In this document: piece after piece, positions 18,664 through 26,522 of the stretch
Layout: every line of letters begins with the position of its first letter
Numbering within the stretch: position 1 is the stretch's first letter
DNA from: an uncultured Collinsella sp.
GTDB taxonomy: Bacteria; Actinomycetota; Coriobacteriia; Coriobacteriales; Coriobacteriaceae
Length of the DNA: 64,000 nucleotides
Direction of reading: 5' to 3'
NCBI GenBank assembly: GCA_900754075.1
Contig: CAAEBN010000078.1
Span: 4,911-68,910, forward strand
Program-made: the position numbers and the translations under genes
Notes under the pieces: model-generated
Databases searched by the model: none
What the model was told of the DNA's origin: nothing
What the model saw: the letters and a program-made list of their open reading frames with translations, nothing else

Positions 18664-18753
18664 TGGCGGAGAGAGGGGGATTCGAACCCCCGGAACGCTC
18701 TCGCGCTCAACGGTTTTCAAGACCGCCGCATTCAACCGCTCTGCCATCTCTCC
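18664..18753 (-). tRNA. tRNA-Ser (anticodon UGA)
   Basis: On the minus strand the acceptor GGAGAGA pairs with TCTCTCC, followed by discriminator G and an encoded CCA. The anticodon loop CTTGAAA gives UGA, and the long variable arm (GTTGAGCGCGAGAGCGTTCC region) and GGTTCGAATCC T-loop fit a serine tRNA of 90 nt including CCA. Confidence 0.97.
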
Positions 18754-18804
18754 GTGAGTCGTAATGATAGCATCGTTTTGGATTTGCAACAGGGAAGGCG
18801 AACG

Positions 18805-20586
18805 ATGACGAGCACCGGAATCGATGAGAAGTTCATGAGCGAGGCGCTGGCGGAGGCGCGTGCCGCCGCGGCGGTGGGCGAGGTGCCGATCGGTGCCGTA
18901 GTGGTGCGCGCGGGTGAGATCGTCGCGAGGGCGCATAATCGCCGCGAGCTCGACCAGGATCCTTCGGCGCATGCCGAGTTTTCGGCCCTGTGCGCCGCCG
19001 CTCAGTCGCTCGGTCGCTGGCGCCTTTCCGATTGTACGGTCTACGTGACGCTTGAGCCCTGCTGCATGTGTGCGGGGCTTATGGTTAACGCGCGCGTGGG
19101 GCGCTGCGTGTACGGCGCGGCCGATGCTAAAGCGGGTGCTCTGGGGTCGCTATACGACCTCAATGCCGATTCGCGCCTGAACCATCGGTTTAATGTGACC
19201 GCCGGCGTGCTGGCAGACGAGTGCCGCGCGGTGCTAAGTGGTTATTTTGCCGGCCTGCGCGGTGCGGATGGCGTCACTTGCGGCCGAGGGCTCGAACTTG
19301 ACGCGCACGCCGCTCATGCCGAGGCGCTCGCGGGTGTTGGGGATCTCGCTGGCGAGACGCTCAACTTTGGCTCCGTGCAGCGGCGGCCTCGCCGTGCGCT
19401 GCTGGCGATTGACTCCTTTAAAGGCAGCGTGTCGAGTTCGCAGGCAGAGTCGGCAGTTGCCGAGGGCGTGTGCCGCGTGTGGCCCGATGCCCAGGTAAGC
19501 GCGCTGCCGCTGGCGGATGGCGGCGAGGGAACGCTCGATGCCGTTGCCGCGTGCGGCGGTGAGGTCGTGGCATGTGAAGTCGCAGGCCCCTTGGGCGACC
19601 GCGTGTCTGCCCGGATGCTGGTGGACGGCGAGCGCGAATCTGCTGTTATTGAGATGGCCGAGGCGGCGGGTATTGGGTATTCGCCCTGCACGGAATCGGC
19701 GGCGCTTGCGGCTTCGACCTATGGCGTGGGCGAGCTGATGCTTCGTGCGGTTTGCGCGGGGGCGAGGACTCTATATATAGGACTGGGCGGCAGTGCCACC
19801 AACGACGGCGGCGCCGGCATGCTGCAAGCGCTGGGCGCGCGTCTTGTCGATGATCGTGGCTGCGATATCGCGCCGGGGCTCGCGGGCCTTGAACACGTGG
19901 CGAGTATCGATTTGGCACCGGCGCTTCGGGCACTGAATGGCGCACGCATCGTCGTGCTGTCCGATGTCGAGAATCCGCTCGTGGGGCGTCGAGGCGCACT
20001 GGCGGTGTTTGGTGGGCAGAAGGGTTTGCCGACGGGTGATGCCGAGGTGCTGCGCGGGTACGACAGCTGGATGGTCGGCTATGGTCGCCTGCTCGATGCG
20101 GCAATTACCGGGGCGCGGGCTCAGGGGTTGTTGCGCGTGCCCGAGGGTGCGCGGACATTTGGCTCGGTGCTCGGCGTGCCCGGCGCCGGTGCCGCCGGCG
20201 GCCTGGGCGCCGCGCTGCTAGCGCTCGGTGCGGAGCTGCGCTCGGGCGTGGAGACGGTGCTTGATCTGATTGGGTTTGACGAGCGCGTGCGCGATGCCGA
20301 CCTGGTCATAACGGGCGAGGGCAATATGGACGAGCAATCCGCTGCCGGCAAGGCGCCAGTGGGCGTGGCCCGTCGTGCGAAACGCTATGGCAAGCCGGTT
20401 GTTGCCGTCGTGGGCGGTCGTGCCGACAACCTGGATGCGGTGTATGGGCAGGGCGTCGACCTGGTTTTGCCAATCTGTCGCAAGCCCATGTCCCTCGACC
20501 AGGCACTCGGTGTGCAAGAAGCCAAAACCAACCTCATCTGCGCCGGCGAAGCGGCCGCCCAAGCCTACGACCTTGGCCGCATCTAA
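18805..20586 (+). CDS. Fusion of tRNA adenosine deaminase (TadA) and glycerate kinase
   Basis: The 593-residue protein joins two enzymes. Residues 1-151 are TadA, which converts adenosine 34 to inosine in tRNA-Arg(ACG): zinc ligands H56, C86 and C89 and catalytic E58 are visible in HAEF and PCCMC. A linker at about 152-196 follows. Residues 197-593 are a GlxK-type glycerate kinase (PF02595): AIDSFKGSVSSSQAE, LPLADGGEGT, GLGGSATNDGGAGML, and VITGEGNMDEQSAAGKAP. The frame is continuous, with no stop or start between parts. ATG 18805 follows GGGAAGG. Normally the two are separate genes with unrelated roles. A sequencing or assembly frameshift could join adjacent genes, but the junction has uniform codon use and a plausible linker. 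Confidence 0.9.
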   Translation: MTSTGIDEKFMSEALAEARAAAAVGEVPIGAVVVRAGEIVARAHNRRELDQDPSAHAEFSALCAAAQSLGRWRLSDCTVYVTLEPCCMCAGLMVNARVGRCVYGAADAKAGALGSLYDLNADSRLNHRFNVTAGVLADECRAVLSGYFAGLRGADGVTCGRGLELDAHAAHAEALAGVGDLAGETLNFGSVQRRPRRALLAIDSFKGSVSSSQAESAVAEGVCRVWPDAQVSALPLADGGEGTLDAVAACGGEVVACEVAGPLGDRVSARMLVDGERESAVIEMAEAAGIGYSPCTESAALAASTYGVGELMLRAVCAGARTLYIGLGGSATNDGGAGMLQALGARLVDDRGCDIAPGLAGLEHVASIDLAPALRALNGARIVVLSDVENPLVGRRGALAVFGGQKGLPTGDAEVLRGYDSWMVGYGRLLDAAITGARAQGLLRVPEGARTFGSVLGVPGAGAAGGLGAALLALGAELRSGVETVLDLIGFDERVRDADLVITGEGNMDEQSAAGKAPVGVARRAKRYGKPVVAVVGGRADNLDAVYGQGVDLVLPICRKPMSLDQALGVQEAKTNLICAGEAAAQAYDLGRI

Positions 20587-20588
20587 AA

Positions 20589-20621
20589 GTAGTCAAAAAA
20601 GCCCCGTCCCAAATTAGCTAC
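20589..20621. repeat. GTAGCTAATTTGGGACGGGG repeat (reverse orientation)
   Basis: Read on the minus strand this is GTAGCTAATTTGGGACGGGG followed by CTTTTTTGACTAC, with GTAGCT/ACTAC dyad ends. Related copies occur at 46637-46720 and 52719-52848 around the pilus operon. Here it follows the TadA-GlxK stop. Confidence 0.6.
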
Positions 20622-20665
20622 CTTGCCCCATCGGGCTGGAGCGGGTAAGATATATCGAGCGCCTA

Positions 20666-20769
20666 GCGCGTTCGATGGGTTCGGATGACGACATGTTCCG
20701 AATCTGGTCAGGTCCGGAAGGAAGCAGCCATAAGGAGCCTCTGTCGGGCATCCGAATCCACCGAGCGCA
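20666..20769 (+). ncRNA. ffs: Signal recognition particle RNA, small bacterial type (4.5S)
   Basis: The conserved SRP apical domain GGTCAGGTCCGGAAGGAAGC, followed by AGCCATAAGGAGCC, occupies the centre. Outer strands GCGCGTTCGATGGGTTCGGATG and CATCCGAATCCACCGAGCGC fold into the closing helix. The RNA binds Ffh in co-translational membrane targeting. A small terminator hairpin overlaps its end. dnaX, often found after ffs, is not present. Confidence 0.95.
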
Positions 20770-20781
20770 CGGGTGCTTTTT
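20767..20781 (+). terminator. Short terminator for SRP RNA
   Basis: GCAC-GG-GTGC followed by five T residues directly after the SRP RNA. Confidence 0.6.
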
Positions 20782-21106
20782 GGTGTCGCGACATGGCCCG
20801 GCCGGCGGCGAGGTATTTGGTGTCTCGCTGGTCCTCGGCTTCGCCTGCGGGATCGCTCGACTACCAAGCGCCCTGCCGGCACTCGCGGGTAGCCGACCAA
20901 AACCGCCTGAAGGGTCACATTTATCTGATAATTGAATCCCTAGCGTTATGCCGCTCGCTGGTGTTGCCAAAACATTGGCTGCTACGTGCCTTGGGCGCTA
21001 GTGACCGTTGCCCTTACATCTGTAATGAGTTGCTTACGCATCCCCAGGGTTCGCCGTACTATCATGAATCAGATTGAATAGAGATGATGATAGGGAGCGC
21101 CTTTTT
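20782..21106. other. Intergenic region before ABC pair 2
   Basis: I see no gene or clear repeat in this 325-bp stretch. It must hold the promoter of ABC pair 2, but no convincing -35/-10 pair or operator palindrome was found. Confidence 0.5.
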
Positions 21107-22990
21107 ATGATTGAGCTGCTCAGGCGTTTTGGTGGTAAGTATCGCCGGTATATGGTGATTGGCCCTGCGTGCAAGTTGATTGAAGTGATCTTTGACCTGC
21201 TGACGCCGCTGGTGATTGCCCAGATGATCGATAAAGGTATCGGTGCACACGACGTGAGTGCCGTCGTCCACTATGGCATGGTGCTCGCCGCCATGGCCGT
21301 GATTGGCATCTCGTTTACGCTCGTCTGCCAAAAGATGGCGGCGCTCACCTCGCAGGGCATGGGTACTGACATTCGCGGCGCACTCTACCAGCACATCAAC
21401 AAGCTGAGCTATGCTGAGCTCGATCGCTTTGGCACGCCGTCGCTCATCACGCGCATTACCAACGACGTCAACCAGGTGCAGCTCGCCGTGGCGCTGGGCG
21501 TGCGTATGCTCATCCGCTGGCCTTTCTTGGCGGTGGGCTCCATGGTCGCGGCCCTTGCCATCGACCTTAAGCTCGGCATGATCTTTTTGATTTGCACGCC
21601 CGCCATCGGCCTGGTGTTTTGGTTTGTCATGGCGCGCTGCATTCCGTATTACAAGCAGTTGCAGGCAAAGCTCGACCGCATCGCGCTCATTTGCCGTGAG
21701 GGTCTTTCGGGCGCCCGCGTGGTCCGTGCGTTTGTGCGCGAAGACCACGAGCGCGAGCGCTTTGCCCAAGCCGCCGACGACCAGGCCCATACCGCCATTG
21801 CGGTGGGCAAGCTCTCGTCGATTCTCAATCCTGTCACATTCTTGGTGATGAACCTGGGTGTGTGCGCCATCCTGTGGGTGGGCGGCATCCAGGTCAACGT
21901 GGGCGAGCTCACGCAGGGCCAGGTTATGGCGTTCGTCAACTACATGACGCAGACCCTGACCTCCATCGTGTATGTCGCCAACCTGGTTGTGGTCTTTACC
22001 AAGGCGAGTGCCAGCGCTTCGCGTATCAACGAGGTGCTCAATTGTGAGCCGAGCATCACCGACGAGGACAACCAGCCGGTCGCCCTGCCCGAGCCGAGCG
22101 AATTGGCGGGTGGCGCTGCTCCAGTCCTTGCGCTGAGTTTTGACCATGCGAGTTTTTCGTTTGGCGCGGGCGCGGCAAATGCCGTGAGCGATGTGACCCT
22201 GGAACTGCCGGTGGGCAAAACGCTCGGTATTATCGGCGGCACGGGCAGCGGCAAGTCCACGCTCGTCTCGCTTATCTCGCGCCTGTACGACGCGAGCATC
22301 GGCAGCGTGAGCGTAATGGGTGCCGACGTGCGCGCCTGGCCGCTCGATCAGCTGCGCCGTGTGGTCGCGACTGTTCCGCAGCGCGCGTCGCTCGTGAGCG
22401 GCACGATTCGCAGCAACCTAACCTGGCGCGACGAGTCGGCAACCGATGAGGAGCTGTGGACGGCGCTCGATATGGCGCAGGCCAGCGAGTTCGTGCGTAA
22501 CAAACCGCAGGGGCTCGACGCCCCGGTCGAGGCGGGCGGCAAGAACTTCAGCGGCGGTCAGCGCCAGCGCCTGACCATTGCGCGTGCCCTGGTGGGCTCG
22601 CCACAGATCCTGATTATGGACGACTCCGCCTCGGCGCTCGATTTTAAGACCGATGCGGCGCTTCGTCACGCCATTCGCGAGCGCAGCATGCGCGGCGCTG
22701 CCGAGGGCGGTCTGCCGCTGACTACGGTCATTGTGAGCCAGCGCGTTTCGACCGTGCGCGATGCCGACATGATCTGCGTGCTCGACCACGGCTCTGTCGC
22801 AGGCCTGGGCACGCACGATGAGCTGTACACGACCTGCCAGCTCTATCGCGAGATTTGCCAGTCGCAGCTTCGTCGCGAGGAGCTCGAGGGTCAGCAGGGG
22901 AGCGCGATGCCCGCGCTCGTCCCAAGTCCCGCGCCCGCCCCAGGCGCCCCGGCTGCCCCGGCATCCACTTGCGCAAAGGAGGGCTGCTAG
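21107..22990 (+). CDS. ABC exporter half-transporter, subunit A of pair 2 (degenerate Walker B Glu)
   Basis: The 627-residue protein has a six-helix membrane domain and an ATPase with Walker A GGTGSGKST, signature NFSGGQRQRL and Walker B IMDDSASALD (Asp replaces catalytic Glu). It ends in an Ala/Pro-rich tail of about 35 residues (VPSPAPAPGAPAAPAS). The next gene starts directly after its stop codon (TAG ATG), so the two are coupled. The heterodimer layout is the same as pair 1, but no regulator gene is attached here. ATG 21107 has AGGGAGCG upstream. Substrate unknown. Confidence 0.92.
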   Translation: MIELLRRFGGKYRRYMVIGPACKLIEVIFDLLTPLVIAQMIDKGIGAHDVSAVVHYGMVLAAMAVIGISFTLVCQKMAALTSQGMGTDIRGALYQHINKLSYAELDRFGTPSLITRITNDVNQVQLAVALGVRMLIRWPFLAVGSMVAALAIDLKLGMIFLICTPAIGLVFWFVMARCIPYYKQLQAKLDRIALICREGLSGARVVRAFVREDHERERFAQAADDQAHTAIAVGKLSSILNPVTFLVMNLGVCAILWVGGIQVNVGELTQGQVMAFVNYMTQTLTSIVYVANLVVVFTKASASASRINEVLNCEPSITDEDNQPVALPEPSELAGGAAPVLALSFDHASFSFGAGAANAVSDVTLELPVGKTLGIIGGTGSGKSTLVSLISRLYDASIGSVSVMGADVRAWPLDQLRRVVATVPQRASLVSGTIRSNLTWRDESATDEELWTALDMAQASEFVRNKPQGLDAPVEAGGKNFSGGQRQRLTIARALVGSPQILIMDDSASALDFKTDAALRHAIRERSMRGAAEGGLPLTTVIVSQRVSTVRDADMICVLDHGSVAGLGTHDELYTTCQLYREICQSQLRREELEGQQGSAMPALVPSPAPAPGAPAAPASTCAKEGC

Positions 22991-24850
22991 ATGAATCCGT
23001 ATACTTCTTCCGGTTCGGTCGCCACGATGACGGCCAACGTGTCCGGCAACGATAACCTCAGCGACCTGGGCGACGGTCCGCGCCAGCCCGGCGACCCCGA
23101 GCGCTACCCCGTGGGCGCGGTTACTCGCCGCCTGCTGGGCTACGTCCGCCCGCATCGCATTTCGTTTACGGCGTCGTTTGTGAGCGCCGCCATCTCGGTG
23201 ATCTTGCAGCTCTATACGCCCATCCTCATTGGCGAGGGCATCGACCTCATCGTTACCGCCGGGCAGGTGGACTTCGGGTCGCTGCTGCCGCTCGTTACCA
23301 AGCTCGCGATTGTCGTGGTGGGCGCGGCGGCCTTTCAGTGGCTGCAGGGCTATTGCGTCAACCGCCTGTCCTACGAGACGGTGCGCGACATGCGCGTCGA
23401 GGCGAGCGACAAGCTCAGCCGCATGCCGCTCAGCTTTATCGACAGCCATGCCCACGGCGACCTTATGAGCCGCGTGGTCAACGACGTCGACCAGGTTGGC
23501 GATGGCCTGCTGCAGGGCTTTACCCAGCTTTTCACCGGCGTTATTACCATCGTTGGCACGCTCGCGTTTATGCTCTCCATTAACCTGACCATGACGCTCG
23601 TGGTGGTGCTCGTCACGCCGCTTTCCATTTTTGCAGCCGGCGCCATCGCTAAGCTTTCCAACAAGAGCTTTACGGCACAGCAGCGCATTCAAGGTCAGCT
23701 CGGTGGCCATATCGAGGAGTATGTGGGCGAGCAAAAGCTGGTGGATGCGTTTGCCTACGGCCCGAACGCCCAAGCGCGCTTCGACGCGCTCAACGCCGAG
23801 CTCTATACGGCAGGTGAGCGTGCACAGTTTATGGGTTCGCTCTCCAACCCCGGTACGCGCTTCATCAACAACATCATCTATGCCGTGGTTGCCGTGATCG
23901 GCTGCGTGGGCGTGATCACGGGCGTGCCCGCTGCGCTCACGGTGGGCGGCGTGCAGATTTTCCTGTCCTATGCCAACCAGTACACCAAGCCGTTCAACGA
24001 GGTCACCAACGTCATTACGCAGATCCAGACGGCGTATGCCTCGGCGCGCCGCATGTTTGCGCTGCTCGATGCGCGCGAGCAGGAGCCCGATGCGGCGGAT
24101 GCCGTGGAACTTGCCGCCCCGCAGGGTGAGGTGACCTTTGAGCATGTGGACTTTAGCTACGTGCCCGACCGCAAGCTGCTGCAGGATATCTGCATCGAGG
24201 CTAAGCCCGGCATGCGCTTTGCCCTCGTTGGTCCCACGGGCTGCGGCAAGACGACGCTCATCAACCTGCTGCTGCGCTTTTACGATATCGATGCCGGACG
24301 CATTATGGTCGATGGCCGGTCTTCGCGTGACTACACGCGCGCAAGCCTGCGCCGCGCTTTTGGCATGGTGCTGCAAGATACCTGGCTGTTCGAGGGCACG
24401 GTGGCCGAAAACATCGCCTACGGTTGCCCCGATGCCACGCGCGAGCAGATTGTCGAGGCGGCCAAGCGCGCGCATGCGCACAAGTTTATCGTGCAGCTGC
24501 CGAAAAGCTACGACACGGTGATCGGCGAGGACGGCGGCATGTTTAGCCAGGGCCAAAAGCAGCTGCTGTGCATCGCGCGCGTCATGCTTACCGACCCGGC
24601 GATTCTGCTGCTGGACGAGGCGACCTCGAGTATCGACACGCGCACCGAGTTACAGGTGCAGGCGGCATTCGACGAGCTCATGGCCGGTCGTACGAGCTTT
24701 GTGGTGGCGCATCGCCTGAGTACGATTCGCAACGCCGACTGCATCCTGGTCATGCGCGACGGCCAGATTATCGAGCGCGGCACGCACGACGAGCTGCTAG
24801 CGGCAGGCGGCTTCTACGCCGAACTCTACCGCAGCCAATTCGCCCAGTGA
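22991..24850 (+). CDS. ABC exporter half-transporter, subunit B of pair 2 (degenerate signature)
   Basis: The 619-residue partner of the 21107 gene has a polar N-terminal extension of about 40 residues, six membrane helices, Walker A GPTGCGKTT, non-canonical signature MFSQGQKQLL and intact Walker B LLLDEATSSID. It supplies the catalytic Glu, while the partner supplies the intact signature. No terminator hairpin is visible after the stop; a 23-bp tandem repeat begins 74 bp downstream. Confidence 0.92.
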   Translation: MNPYTSSGSVATMTANVSGNDNLSDLGDGPRQPGDPERYPVGAVTRRLLGYVRPHRISFTASFVSAAISVILQLYTPILIGEGIDLIVTAGQVDFGSLLPLVTKLAIVVVGAAAFQWLQGYCVNRLSYETVRDMRVEASDKLSRMPLSFIDSHAHGDLMSRVVNDVDQVGDGLLQGFTQLFTGVITIVGTLAFMLSINLTMTLVVVLVTPLSIFAAGAIAKLSNKSFTAQQRIQGQLGGHIEEYVGEQKLVDAFAYGPNAQARFDALNAELYTAGERAQFMGSLSNPGTRFINNIIYAVVAVIGCVGVITGVPAALTVGGVQIFLSYANQYTKPFNEVTNVITQIQTAYASARRMFALLDAREQEPDAADAVELAAPQGEVTFEHVDFSYVPDRKLLQDICIEAKPGMRFALVGPTGCGKTTLINLLLRFYDIDAGRIMVDGRSSRDYTRASLRRAFGMVLQDTWLFEGTVAENIAYGCPDATREQIVEAAKRAHAHKFIVQLPKSYDTVIGEDGGMFSQGQKQLLCIARVMLTDPAILLLDEATSSIDTRTELQVQAAFDELMAGRTSFVVAHRLSTIRNADCILVMRDGQIIERGTHDELLAAGGFYAELYRSQFAQ

Positions 24851-24924
24851 GCAAGCCCGTGGGGCAAATTAATCAGGTTTGTTTGTCCCATAGAGCGATC
24901 TTGTTATATAGCGTTTTACCAGCG

Positions 24925-25016
24925 CGTGAAACATTTTGACGATACTCCGTGACACAATTTGACGGCGTTTTGTGAAACAGTTTTTCGGCCATTCGTGAAA
25001 CGTTCTGCGGCGGTTT
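24925..25016. repeat. Four tandem copies of a degenerate 23-bp repeat
   Basis: Units start at 24925, 24948, 24971 and 24994, each beginning (C/T)GTGA(A/C)AC and followed by a T-rich stretch then GACG/CGGC. The period is exactly 23 bp, close to two helical turns. It fills the middle of the 317-bp gap between ABC pair 2 and the flavodoxin-like gene; the rest of that gap shows nothing clear. Confidence 0.7.
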
Positions 25017-25167
25017 CAATCCGAAGTACATACTGTTCGAAATCTGTCCAAAGATGTCGTCTGCGTCGCCAATCGACAGACGGTGGTTTACATCTGTCAC
25101 GTTAGTACTAAGATATTCATCTAATAAATTGCATTAGTGGCTTTAGTTTTGGGGGAAACGAGGCAAC

Positions 25168-25725
25168 GTGACTATGACGTGCTCTTTGGTGGTTAACAGC
25201 AAGAGCGGTAATACCAGGATGGTTTCGGGCGCGATCAAGCGTGCCCTGCAGGCTGCAGGCGTCGAGTTTATTCACGCTGCCGCGCTGAGCGACGACGCGG
25301 ATGCAGATCAAGTTGCGCGCGAGGCGCAGGGTGCCTGCGCGGCCGATACGGTGCTCGTTGGCTTTTGGTGCGACAAGGGCGCATGCACGCCTTCGGTTGC
25401 CGCGCTGCTCTCCGCTCTGCACGGCAAGCGCGTTTTCCTCTTTGGTACCTGCGGTTTTGGCGCCGACCAGAGCTATTATCAGCAGATTATCAATCGCGTG
25501 ACCTCCAATTTGGCCGAGGATGCCGAGCTTGTGGGTTGGGCAATGTGCCAGGGCAAGATGGGTCCCGCGGTCAAGCAGCGCTACGAGGCCATGCTCGAGC
25601 AAGATCCCGACAATGTCCGCTTTAAGATGCTGCTCGATAACTGGGTCGCCGCAAAGGATCACCCCACCAAGGAAGATCTGGACAACATGGCTGCAGCCGC
25701 CAAAAAGGCCGTGCTGGGGGAGTAG
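25168..25725 (+). CDS. Flavodoxin-like protein
   Basis: The 185-residue soluble protein has a flavodoxin fold: the N-terminal strand and phosphate loop LVVNSKSGNTRMVS match the FMN-binding SxTGNT pattern, with VLVGFWCDKGACTPS and LFGTCGFGADQSYY as the next loops. It resembles the flavodoxin-family proteins annotated as BilS in gut bacteria, but no bilirubin reductase gene is nearby, so that role is not claimed. Start is either GTG 25168 or ATG 25174 after GGGGGAAACGAGG. Electron transfer with FMN is the likely role. Confidence 0.8.
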   Translation: MTMTCSLVVNSKSGNTRMVSGAIKRALQAAGVEFIHAAALSDDADADQVAREAQGACAADTVLVGFWCDKGACTPSVAALLSALHGKRVFLFGTCGFGADQSYYQQIINRVTSNLAEDAELVGWAMCQGKMGPAVKQRYEAMLEQDPDNVRFKMLLDNWVAAKDHPTKEDLDNMAAAAKKAVLGE

Positions 25726-25767
25726 CTCCCATCGCTGACGGCGGTCGGTCCATCTTTCTAAATGAAA

Positions 25768-25896
25768 CGTCCTCCCGGGCATCGGGGCACGAAGTTCCCT
25801 GCTCTACAGTCCTGCGCAAGACGAAGGCCACATTAAGTGGCCTTCTTTGCGTGCGGAACTCGCGATGAACTTCGTGCCCCGCCGTCCGGGAGGACG
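25768..25896. repeat. Long hairpin, core/variable-arm family (copy C1)
   Basis: 30-nt arms (25768-25797, starting CGTCCTCCCGGGCATC, and 25867-25896) pair except for a 5-base internal mismatch. The enclosed 69-nt core contains an inner stem GAAGGCCAC/GTGGCCTTC and is almost identical to the core of the hairpin at 26366-26495, which lies in opposite orientation and has different arms. Confidence 0.85.
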
Positions 25897-25956
25897 CCTC
25901 TTTATTGATGGGAGGCCTGATAGGTCGATGGTTCCGTGCCCGGATGCGTCCAAAGT

Positions 25957-26281
25957 GGGACGGGCTTTCCGGATGGGCAGGCTTTCGAAAAATGCGTCCC
26001 GGAATTTGCCTTTGGAATGGGACGTGGTTTCCCGTTGAGGTGCTTTGCGGAAAGTGCATCCCACTCTGGGCGGTCGAAGTGGGACACACTTTCCCAAAGG
26101 GTCCTCAACGGGAAACTGCGTCCCATAATTAGGCCGAGAAATGGGATGAACTTTCCCAATGAGAGCCAACCGGAAACCACGTCCCAGAATCAGCCCCCAA
26201 GGTGGGACGCACTTTCCCAATCGGGTCCCAAGCGGAAACTGCATCCCATTCCAGACAAGAATTCCGGGACACACTTTCCGC
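25957..26281. repeat. Array A: 62-bp-period array of GGGA-N7-TCCC sites
   Basis: Sites of the form TGGGACGCACTTTCCCA start at 25957, 26019, 26081, 26143, 26204 and 26266 (steps 62, 62, 62, 61, 62). Between them lie sites in the opposite orientation, such as CGGGAAACTGCGTCCCA, so each unit can fold as a hairpin. Loops and spacers vary. The period is not divisible by three and no ribosome-binding site fits, so translation is unlikely. The same period and sites occur at 54142-54315. The array and hairpins C1 and C2 fill the 797-bp gap. Confidence 0.85.
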
Positions 26282-26365
26282 AAACAAAGAAGGCAACATA
26301 ACGTGGCCTTCAACTTATATATGTTCGGCGATACACCCAAGACAAGCCACGCCCCAACATCAGGG

Positions 26366-26495
26366 CGTCTGTCCAGGCGGAGGCATATAAGGTTCATCGC
26401 GAGTTCCGCACGCAAAGAAGGCCACTTAATGTGGCCTTCGTCTTGCGCAGGACTGTCCGAGCAGGGAACCTTATATGCCTCCGCCTGGACAGACG
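26366..26495. repeat. Long hairpin, core/variable-arm family (copy C2, inverted)
   Basis: 30-nt arms (26366-26395, starting CGTCTGTCCAGGCGGAGG, and 26466-26495) pair perfectly. The reverse complement of the core matches that of C1 at nearly every base, but the arms agree with C1 at only 17 of 30 positions. A decayed third core-like stem, GAAGGCAACATAACGTGGCC, lies at about 26288. Confidence 0.85.
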
Positions 26496-26522
26496 TTTCA
26501 GTTGTGGCTCAGCAGCTAGCAG

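Noticed and set aside
20782..21106. dnaX or another gene after the SRP RNA
   Set aside because: All frames in this interval are short or lack ribosome-binding sites and conserved motifs.
22418..24556. Very long antisense frames opposite ABC, kup, kinase and tex genes (for example 11684-13765, 22418-24556, 30722-32632, 40131-41819, 43191-45206, 56338-58281)
   Set aside because: They are products of high G+C content with few stop codons. Their peptides are rich in His, Arg and Asp, lack known motifs, and oppose genes with clear conserved domains.
25168..25725. BilS partner of a bilirubin reductase operon
   Set aside because: Family resemblance only; no reductase gene lies next to it in the window.
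25957..26281. CRISPR array
   Set aside because: Units are imperfect and alternate in orientation, spacers are short and dissimilar in role, and there are no cas genes. The 23-bp and 33-bp tandem repeats at 24925 and 60386 are likewise too degenerate and short.
25804..26415. Open frames on both strands through the 26-kb repeat region (one of about 200 codons on the minus strand, one of about 120 on the plus strand)
   Set aside because: They run through hairpins and a 62-bp repeat whose period is not divisible by three, so repeats would be read in shifting frames. No ribosome-binding site or recognisable domain is present.
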